Assembly: GCA_001566295.1 (NCBI GenBank)
Contig: KQ964248.1
Span: 2,480,001 to 2,544,000, forward strand
DNA from: Microdochium bolleyi
Taxonomy: Eukaryota > Ascomycota > Sordariomycetes > Xylariales > Microdochiaceae
DNA: 64,000 bases
Direction of reading: 5' to 3'
Positions 55,519 to 64,000 of this stretch are shown here, piece after piece. Numbering within the stretch: position 1 is the first letter of the stretch; the number at the start of each line of letters is the position of its first letter. A program made the position numbers and the translations under genes. The notes beneath the pieces were generated by a model that ran no database searches, was not told where the DNA came from, and saw nothing but the letters and a program-made list of their open reading frames with translations.

Positions 55519-56234
55519 TTACTCGTAGAGCCAAGGAGCAGAGTGGCTGTTCCAGCTGACGACCTCACCCTCCTTGAACCAGAGAGCAATCTCCTTCTTG
55601 GCGTTCTCGACGCTGTCGGAGCCGTGGCAGACGTTGCGGCCGACAGCCAAGCTGTAGTCGCCACGAATGGTGCCAGGGGCGGAGGCGAGGGGGTTGGTGG
55701 CGCCGAGGAGGACACGGCCGGTCTTGACGGCATCGAGACCCTCCCAGACCATGGCGACGATGGGGCCGGAGTTCATGTCTGTGAAGAGTGTAAGTCATGG
55801 TAGCCCGTGGGTTCTCGGTTCGGCAAGGCAGCGTACACTCAACGAGGCCAGCGAAGAAGGGCTTGTCCTTGAGGTCAGCGTAGTGCTGCTCAAGGTGGGC
55901 CTTGCCGGGGGTGACGAGCTTGATGGCGGCAAGCTTGAAGCTGGATTGTGAGGGTTGTGTCAGCCGTTTTTGTTCCGTCTGATGGTTGTGAGGAGTCTTG
56001 GTGGTTCGTACCCGCGCTGCTCGAAGCGCTGGATGATGGGTCCAACGAGGCCACGCTATGGATCGATGTCAGTTTCTTGTCTTTCGAGATTTCCACAATG
56101 TGGCCATGTTTGGGCAGCGTTGGCTTACCTGGACGCCGTCAGGCTTGATGGCGATGAAGCTGTAGCCAATGTTAGCTGCCGGGACCGAGAGGTAGACCAG
56201 GTGGGCAATGTTCGTACGTCTGCTCGGTAGCCAT
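55519..56234 (-). CDS. ndk1: Nucleoside diphosphate kinase
   Basis: Exchanges gamma-phosphate between NTPs and NDPs; cytosolic hexamer. Five exons, with a 17-nt first exon (56234-56218). They encode MATEQT, FIAIKPDGVQ, RGLVGPIIQRFEQRG, FKLAAIKLVTPGKAHLEQHY, then YMNSGPIVAMVWEGLDAV. The active-site His is in GRNVCHGSDSVENA. The end PWLYE is standard. About 153 aa, normal length. The junction giving LVEYMNSGP uses the donor GTACGC rather than the GTGTAC two bases upstream. Upstream of the ATG there is a C/T-rich leader, typical of highly expressed fungal genes. Confidence 0.95.
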
Positions 56235-57444
56235 TTTGTTGATATGGGGAATTGATTCCTGGATTGGAGTCGAGAAGGAGTAGTGTGGTGTAGAGATGGA
56301 AGTGGAGGATCGAGGACGGAAGAAGAGCTCGATGTTGGCGGGGAGGAGCAATAGAAAAATTAAGAGCGCGGCGGCGTAGAGGGCGGGGTGGCGGGGCAAC
56401 TGCAGCTGCTGGCGTGGTTGCTGTTGTTGACCTTGCTGGCGACTCGGGAGGTCCCCTTTTCGCGGTGGTGGGGTGCCCCGATTGGCCTGGGAAGCTTCCA
56501 CGGGATCGGCCATTGCGCTGGCAGGCCAATGCACGCGTCGGCGCAACGTGTAGCCAGTACGCAGCAGGAGCGGTATGAGGCGTTGGTCAGGCTGGGCCGG
56601 GCATCAACTGCTGGGAGAAAAGAGTATGTGCCAGAGCTTACCTTCTGAGGAACTCCATGCATGTGGTCGGTCAGCTTACGAGATTTGAGTGTAAGTGGAG
56701 TCCTCTCCGCTCACCTTTCCCAACTGCAATCCAAGCGGTGTGTTGCAACGAACACGGCCAGTGACTGGCTTGGTTCTGGACTGTTTCAGGCCCAATAATT
56801 GTAACACGTTTTACCCTGATTGCAGAATGCCAATCCTACGGTGTTTGACCGTGAATTTGTGAAGTACGGAACAAGTGAGTCTTTTGTTGTGATACACAGT
56901 GGGTCACGAGTCAACTAAAATTGATTGCACTATACACAGGCTATATACCTGCGCGTAACGTCGAGATAGACTCTTGTCAATCATATGTCTAGAACTATCG
57001 AATCTTTTGTCTTCCTTTTGGATCCCTCTACATACAGTACTCTGGACGAATGGGAAACTAGGACAGCCAAGTTCCACGAGGTTGGCGACGGGATTGTGGC
57101 TGAGATTGGCCCCCAAGTCGCCACACTGCGGCTTGTGCCAAGCACATGGGCGCCCGACCAGGGGCCATGCGGTCATCACCGGGCCAGTCACGTCCAATGC
57201 TGTCTGGGGTCTCCTTGGAGCTAGGGACAGCTGTAAACATCCCCTCCAGAGCCAAGGGCTAACTCGACTCGGTTGAGGGCAAGCTACTCTTTCCATCCTC
57301 GCCTCATCTCATTGACCCTCCCGGCAATTTTCTTGTGTCGTCTTATGCATCTGGGATAGGACGACTGCCCTTTTTCAATCCAGCCTAGGGCCACCTATCA
57401 GTCTTCAGCAGTTCTTAGCGCTCTGGCAGCGTCCAGCTGCGACC
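56235..57444. other. Divergent promoter region (NDK / glucosidase II)
   Basis: 1.2 kb between divergent housekeeping genes. Pyrimidine-rich leader on the NDK side; no additional gene seen. Confidence 0.5.
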
Positions 57445-60437
57445 ATGGCCGGCCTTCGCTGCTCGTCCAGAACATGGACGACTTACCTCTGCCTTGTAGC
57501 GCTTTTGTGTCTCTTCTGGAGCCCGGCAGGTACGACGCTTCCGCAAGGGCTCCCACCTGGCCAATCGCTTGTGCTGACATTGCTACAGTCGCTGTCAAGG
57601 AACACGATTTCAAGAAGTGCGACCAATCCGGCTTTTGTAAACGAAATCGAGCCTATGCCGACAACGCCGCCACCCAGGGCACAACATGGACATCACCATA
57701 CAAGGTCCTCTCCGAGCAGGTCTCGTTCAAGGACGGAAGCCTCAACGCCATCGTGCTCAAGACCATCAATGCCGAGGGTGCTACTGTCGAGCTGCCATTG
57801 ACGGTGTCCTTCCTCAAGTCCGGCACAGCACGCGTCACCGTGGACGAGAAAATCCGGCAACAGAAGAACATTGAGCTCCGTCACGGCAGCCAAGTCAGGA
57901 AAGAGCGATACAACGAGGCTGAGGGCTGGGCGATTGTCGGCGGACTCGATGTCGACACAGAAGCCACAGTCGCTTCGCAGGGCGATGCTGGCATCAAGAT
58001 CACGTACGGCCCCGAGGCCGCCTACGAGGCCGACATCACATACAGTCCTTTCTCTGTGGCTTTCAAGCGCGACGGCGTCACACAGATCAAACTTAACGAC
58101 AGGGGGCTCATGAACATGGAACACTGGCGCCCGAAGCTGGAGAAAGACGCAAAGCCCGAAGGCGAGGAGTCGACCGAAGAGACTGTCGCAGAGACACCCG
58201 CGGCCGAGGACGAGAGCACTTGGTGGGACGAGACATTCGGCGGAAACACGGACTCGAAGCCACGTGGACCCGAAAGCGTGGCGCTCGACATCACCTTCCA
58301 TGGCTACGAGCACGTATACGGCATCCCCGAGCACGCTGGACCATTGTCTCTGCGGGAGACTCGTGGTGGTGAAGGCAACTATGAGGACCCGTACAGACTA
58401 TACAACGCGGACGTCTTCGAGTACATTCTCGATAGCCCCATGACCCTCTACGGAGCCATTCCGTTCATGCAGGCGCAGCGCAAGGACTCCACCGTTGGTG
58501 TCTTCTGGCTCAATGCAGCCGAGACGTGGGTCGACATCACCAAGGCCAAAGAGGCGAAGAACCCCTTAGCTCTCGGCATTGGTTCGAAGACCAACACCCA
58601 GACCCACTGGATCTCCGAGAACGGTCTGATGGACATCTTTGTTTTCCTTGGCCCGACACCCAGGGATGTCATCAAGAGCTACACCGAGCTCACTGGCACC
58701 ACTGCGTTGCCCCAGGAGTTTGCGATTGGCTACCACCAGTGCCGCTGGAACTATGTCTCCGATGACGACGTCAAGGAGGTCGACCGGAAGTTTGACAAGT
58801 TCAACATCCCGTACGACGTCATCTGGCTCGACATTGAGTACACCGACGACAAGAAGTACTTCACCTGGCAGTCTGATATGTTCAAGGACCCCATCTCCAT
58901 GGGCCAGCAACTGGATGCCCACGGCAGGAAGCTCGTCACCATCATCGACCCGCACATCAAGAACGTTGGTGGCTACCGTGTAGACGAGGAGCTTACCTCG
59001 AAGGGGCTTGCCGTTAAGAACAAGGAAGGCGGCAACTTCGATGGCTGGTGCTGGCCTGGATCGTCACACTGGATCGACGCCTTCAACCCGGCTGCCATCA
59101 AGTGGTGGACATCCCTCTTCAAGTACGACAGCTTCAAGGGCACCATGAAGAACACTTTCATCTGGAACGACATGAACGAGCCATCTGTGTTCAACGGCCC
59201 CGAGGTCACCATGCCCAAGGACAACATCCACCATGGCGGCTGGGAGCACCGTGACGTGCACAACCTCAACGGCATGACGTTCCACAACGCCACCTACGAG
59301 GCACTGCTGTCTCGCGAGAAGGGCGAGCTCCGTCGGCCCTTCGTTCTCACGCGGTCCTTTTACTCTGGCTCGCAGCGTCTTGGCGCCATGTGGACCGGTG
59401 ACAACCAGGCTAGCTGGGAGCACCTTGGTGCCGCGGTTCCCATGATCCTCGCGCAGGGCATCTCCGGCTTCCCGTTCGCCGGTGCTGATGTTGGCGGATT
59501 CTTCGGCAACCCGGAACTCGACCTGCAGTCGCGCTGGTTCCAGGCTGGCGCCTTCTACCCGTTCTTCCGTGGCCACGCCCACATCGATGCTCGCCGCCGC
59601 GAACCATACCTGCTGGCAGAGCCCCACCGCTCGATCATCACATCTGCCCTCCGTCTCCGCTACGCGCTGCTGCCTGCCTGGTACACGGCCTTCTTCCACG
59701 CCAACCAGGACGGAAGCCCCATCATCCGGCCCATGTACTGGACTCACCCCAGTGACGAGGCTGGCTTCGACGTCGATGACCAGTTCTTTGTCGGCTCAAC
59801 TGGACTTCTCGTCAAGCCTGTCGTAGAGAAGGACAAGACCACCACAGATATCTACATCCCGGATGACGAGCACTACTTTGACTACTTCACCTACGAGAAG
59901 CTCGCCACCCACAAGGGCAAGCACCTCACCGTCAATGCGCCGCTGGAGACCATCCCGGTCCTGATGCGTGGCGGGCACATCTTCCCACGCCGCGACATCC
60001 CCCGCCGCTCCTCGCAGCTGATGAGGTTCGACGACTACACTCTCGTAGTCGTCCTGGGCAAGGACGGCAAGGCGCAGGGCGAGCTGTACGTCGACGACGG
60101 CGACTCGTTCGACTACCGGAGCGGGCAATACGTGCATAAGGCATTCAAGCTCGAGGGCTCGACCTTTACGTCGTCCAATGTTGGCGGCCGCGACTTCGCC
60201 AGCGTCAAGAAGGGCACCTGGCTCAAGCAGTTCGCCAACGTGGCCGTCGACAAAATTATCTTCGTCGGCGCGCCGTCGTCGTGGTCGTCCAAGAAGGAGG
60301 TCGAGCTCGAGAGCGAGGGCAAGAAGACCTCAGTCAGCCTCGACTTCCACAAGGCCGAGGGCGGTCGTGCCGCGTTTGCCGTCCTGGGCCGTGTCGGTGC
60401 CAAGATCAGCGCTGACTGGTCGGTCAATCTTTCTTGA
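57445..60437 (+). CDS. Glucosidase II alpha subunit (GH31)
   Basis: ER-lumenal glucosidase that trims the two inner glucoses from N-glycans, giving calnexin-ready glycoproteins. Exon 1 (57445-57529) encodes a signal peptide (MAGLRCSSRTWTTYLCLVAL). The intron is 57530-57588, and exon 2 runs to 60437; 977 aa in total. The true start is in exon 1; the long frame of exon 2 opens upstream in the wrong frame. GH31 marks: VKEHDFKKCDQSGFCKRNRA at the mature N-terminus, HGYEHVYGIPEHA, the nucleophile Asp in FIWNDMNEPSVF, MWTGDNQASWEHLG and the acid/base region GFPFAGADVGGFFGNPE. The full C-terminal beta domains are present. No KDEL signal; retention relies on the beta subunit, as in other species. Confidence 0.97.
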
Positions 60438-62792
60438 GTTGACTGTAGTCTAACTCATAATATGAGGCACCTGCCTGTTAAAAGACAGACAATACATCAA
60501 GAAGAAGCAATATCTAGACAGCAGTGGAGAAAACTACATTAGGCATTTCGCATTCTTTGATGTATTGCTCACCACTACATGTAACGTGATTGCTTTCAGA
60601 GCCAGACCGGAAACTTCCGCTGCTCTAAAGTCTTATTGTCCCATGTCGACGAACTCAAGAGTACCTGTCACTGCCCACCTTCCCTACACACTTCCTACTT
60701 CGGGCAATGACTGCATCTTAGCTTCAAATGGCTCTTACCCCCTCAGGGACGATCAATCCTCGGTGCAGATGGAGCCTACTGGTTGAAATCACAACTGAGG
60801 AGTTTCCCGGACTAGATAGGAAGCACGCCTTATCTCGTACACACAGGACACCCGTCCAGGGTGCGTGTGTCTGTTCTAGTAAGACGACAGAAGGCGCCTC
60901 CAACTGACTGCAGAACAAGTGGGCGGGCCATGCATCGAGCTGCACATGCAGCAGGGATGTGTGTCTGGCTGGCGTCAGCAAAGTCTCCCACTGCCCCGCC
61001 CCCCGCGACTTACACAAGCGAAGTCCCGTTGAGTCAAAAGTCAGACCCCCGTACGTGTTGTATGCTGTTTGTGTCTAGACCTTTCCAGTTGGTGAATCAG
61101 CACAGACCCCCCGAAGAAGAGGAGGCCTGACGAGCACGAAAGGACAGATGAAGGGCACAGTGGGGTTCTTGAGAGGCCTGGGGGTGAGCCAAACTTGTGT
61201 GCCTAGATAGTCCGCAGTCATGGGAACCGACTTATGATCGTGACGGGAGGCACAGGTTTGCATACAATAATGCTCTCCACGCCCCGGCACCCATCCACCC
61301 GACCCCTACCCGCCGACCGATGGTCCGGGCAAGCCGTTGTGACAACCCTCGGGCCGCCTAGGCCCGCCGAACATTCGAGGCGGTCAAGAGAGCTGCAAGC
61401 TGCCATACGATATGCATATACCAAGCCCCCGGTGCACTTGAATGGGGACAGCCCCGTAACTTCAGTCTCGTCGTGGCTGTCAAACGGTGAAGTGAGAGCG
61501 CTTTGTGGACCATCCTTCCCTGCAAATCCATGTGCAGAGGGGAGAGGGGGGTGGGGGGAGAAGCTGCAAGTAGGCTGGTCAGTAAGCCCGGTGCATGGCA
61601 TATATCTGCAGCATATATCTGCACGGGCTCTTCAGCCTCACCAAATGGCCTGAGGATTAGATGGGGACAAGAAGTGAGAGGGTCGGAAGAAGACGGAGTA
61701 TCCGCTTCAAGGAGTGGCACTACAAAACCTCGTTGATAAGAGCAGAGAAAGTCATACGTCGAATCATCCATTGCACATGGTATATCCTCGCGGGTTCTGC
61801 ACGGCCGCAGAGGGGTCACAGATTCTACACAACGGGCATTCTCTGGCCTTTCCCTCAGTCAAATGCATTGAATGTGACAAGAATCAGTCATCCGAGCGAG
61901 TGTGACAAGACGCCGATTCTAAGTAAACTCTACATGCGCTGCAGCCAACTCTCCAATGTCAGCTTTACTGGTGTAGTGGTTCATAATCTGTGAGACGAGA
62001 ATCGACGTGTTCGGAGTCTCCTAAACCGAGTCACCGGCAGTCAAGGTTAGACCATCAGGTGAACGATCCAGAATAGCCTATTGAGCGGTTCGGTTTCGTC
62101 GGAACTACAGGCCACACAGCAGAGCTGCGCGCCCTCTGATCATACCTAAGGTACATATACTACCCCTCCAAAATATTACAAGCGAATAATGGAAGGAGGG
62201 AGGCTGGGGGGGGGGGGGGGGGGGGGGGTGAGAACGACTGCCGCATTCCGCAGCTTACACAATTCGGCATCACCGCTGCCGGAGGTCATCATCCGACAGG
62301 GCTGAAGATAAAACTGCCGAACAAGGGGTGCAGAGAACCGGGCTTCCACGACTGACAGGGTCCCGAGACCGGGCGGGCTGCCAGCACGGCCAAAAACAAG
62401 GTAATCAAGGTTTAGGCCAATAGGATAAGTCCGGCCGTCTGCTCTTTGTCCCCTCGTCCAGGACCTCTAAGGGCACGATGGGACTTTTGTTCAGCTTTTG
62501 GCCCCCATGCAGTAGAGGTGGCTTGCAGATCTGCATGCAACTGGGGGTGTGTCCGCCAGACAAACAAGGGTCGTGCAGGTTTCTTGATCACATCAAGCAT
62601 GTCCGGTGGGCGGAGGCGGAGGGCCATCAGATATAGCCTGCCTGCTCCCATCCGGAGGCCCTGCGGATCGTTGGATCTTGGCGTCCTCAAAAATGTAACT
62701 GTGGCCGACCATATCGAACACGAGCAGTCGGGCCAAGCTTCATACCCCGAGTCGAGCCTTGCATCACCTCAGTCATCTACCAGCACATCATT
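60438..62792. other. Long gene-poor region with G tract
   Basis: 2.35 kb without a convincing gene. It holds the glucosidase 3' UTR, several short frames, a G-rich run near 61540-61560, an ATACCTAAGGTACAT element at 62142-62156 and a 23-base G homopolymer at 62206-62228. Confidence 0.5.
62206..62228. repeat. Homopolymer of 23 G
   Basis: An uninterrupted run of G on the plus strand in intergenic DNA, preceded by GGAAGGAGGGAGG. It can form intramolecular or stacked G-quadruplex and is prone to length error in sequencing, so the true length is uncertain. Confidence 0.9.
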
Positions 62793-64000
62793 ATGGATCA
62801 TCGCCTGGTGCGGTTTCTGGCCTTTTGGGCCTCGGTATGGTGGTTATTCGCCGGCTCCGCACGGGCGGGTGCTGTCACGGTCTGGAAGCCTGTCCCGTTC
62901 GCTCCTCAAGTCGTCGTGCAGGACGACGCCTCGGGCCGGTTTTTCTACAGCCAGTGCAACAGTAATGGGACAACCATTTTTGCCAACAATGTCACGTATG
63001 CTCTCGACATCGATAAGAAGCTGCTCCCGAGGAGGAATACCCGGCTAGCTAGCGTTGGCTGGTCGGCAGACGGCGACTGGGTGAGCTTGTTCTTGTCTTC
63101 ATCGTATTGGTGTCTAAGGCTGACTGATTCGAATCCAGGGCGCAATCCAGTACCAGACCAACGCGGGCGACATCGTGCACAGTCTCTGGCTGTGCAATGT
63201 CACGGGCCAGCTCGTCTCCCAAGGCCAGTGGATCGTGTCAAACGTAGCCCCCTCGGTGCATGGGGACACTGGCCTGGCGTCAGTCATTCTGGGCCGGAAC
63301 GCTGGTTTCCGCATATACTACCAGGACGAGGACAACTCGACTTGTGCTCTGAGCTATAGTGTGATCCAGGGCAATTGGAAGTATGAGGGCGTCATCTCCC
63401 ACGACGGCGCCCAAGGCTCTGCCTTCAGCGCGGCATGGACGACGCCGGAGAAGATACACATTGCCAGATCGAGAGGCGCCGAAACCATCGAGGTCGCAAG
63501 GCTTCACAACAATGAGACCTGGAACCTGAGTGAGTCCATCCGTGTGGAGAGGTTGGTGCAAGTGCTGTGAACTGATCAACAAGCTAGGCACATTCCCTAC
63601 GCCGCTCAAGAACGTCTCCAACACTCCAACACTTTCCCCGTCCGGGCCGTCCGACTCGACGAACGCGACTGATATCGCGCTCAATACCACTGGTGCCGCG
63701 CCTTGGAAGCTCGATGCATGGGACGGCAAGGCTTCGGCCATGGGGTACACGATTGACAACCGCACAGAAGGTGGCGTCGCGAGCATCTTCTACATCGGCA
63801 CAGATGCCAGGTTACATCAGGTAGAAGAGATCGCGGGGGGCTGGCAGAAGGTTGCGGACCAGAACACCTCTTTCTGGCCTGTCGCGGATAGCGGGAACAG
63901 CGACTTCGGCTCGACCTACGATAACAAGACTGGCGAGGTGTGGCTCTACTACCTGAGCGGCAGGAACATGATCGCTGCTTACCGCTCAGCTGATCGCCAG
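62793..64000 (+). CDS. Secreted fucose-lectin-like beta-propeller protein (partial, 3' end off window)
   Basis: The ATG at 62793 starts a signal peptide (MDHRLVRFLAFWASVWWLFAGSARA). Introns are 63081-63138 and 63530-63587; both have GTGAGY donors and restore frame (DWGAIQYQTNAGDIVHSLWL and WNLSTFPTPLKN). Repeating blade-like units are visible: VTVWKPVPFAPQVVVQ, GFRIYYQDEDNSTCALSY, ASIFYIGTDARLHQVEEI and EVWLYYLSGRNMIAAYR. The Y-Y-Q-D and I-Y-Y segments with spaced Trp resemble the six-bladed fungal fucose-specific lectin (AAL) propeller. Several N-glycosylation sequons are present. Sugar-binding residues cannot be verified here. The C-terminal part lies outside the window. Confidence 0.78.

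Noticed and set aside
63125..63140. tRNA-like T-loop sequence (GATTCGAATCC)
   Set aside because: It is inside an intron of the lectin-like gene, and no acceptor stem or anticodon arm can be folded around it.

Overview
The window is nuclear DNA of a filamentous ascomycete (Pezizomycotina, probably Sordariomycetes). The evidence is intron architecture (54-170 nt introns with GTRNGT donors, CTRAY branch sites and YAG acceptors), G+C-rich coding sequence, and fungal-type proteins: a hybrid histidine kinase, ornithine decarboxylase, Cym1, LTV1, LSG1, URC-pathway genes and a PBP2/Ca3427-like protein. No transposon, CRISPR, rRNA or tRNA gene was found by eye. Gene models were spliced by hand from motifs, phases and family conservation, and most of them close exactly in frame.

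Layout. 0-3 kb: 3' part of a Rad9/Crb2-type checkpoint adaptor (runs off the left edge). 3.8-8.1 kb: GAF-containing hybrid histidine kinase. 11.3-25.2 kb is a housekeeping block: ornithine decarboxylase, mitochondrial presequence protease Cym1, a taxilin, and the ribosome-export factors LTV1 (40S) and LSG1 (60S). 25.7-44.0 kb is the most interesting part: a uracil-catabolism (URC/urg) locus. It holds a Fur1-type uracil phosphoribosyltransferase, URC4/urg3 (DUF1688), a second bacterial-type uracil phosphoribosyltransferase (urg2-like), URC1/urg1 (GTP cyclohydrolase II-like), and two different methylmalonate-semialdehyde-dehydrogenase-like aldehyde dehydrogenases. Interleaved are a 171-aa conserved unknown protein and a Thr/Ser-rich secreted protein. 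44.3-53.3 kb is accessory: an HxxxD acyltransferase, a secreted GPI-type protein, a small membrane protein, an extended SDR reductase and a cytosolic PBP2/Ca3427-like protein. 54-60.4 kb returns to housekeeping: an MRX11-like mitochondrial membrane protein, nucleoside diphosphate kinase, and the glucosidase II alpha subunit. A secreted, fucose-lectin-like beta-propeller protein runs off the right edge.

How the genes work together. In the URC locus, uracil phosphoribosyltransferase would bring uracil to the nucleotide level. URC1 and URC4 are the genetically defined members of the ring-opening route, which releases urea/ammonia and a C3 acid. The two MMSDH-like enzymes would be well placed to oxidise a C3 semialdehyde such as malonate semialdehyde; that last step is my inference. 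Two divergent intergenic regions of about 1.2-1.3 kb (URC4 / second UPRT, and MMSDH2 / URC1) each carry a GTAC-N4-GTAC palindrome. A Zn2Cys6 regulator, a permease and urea amidolyase were not seen in the window.
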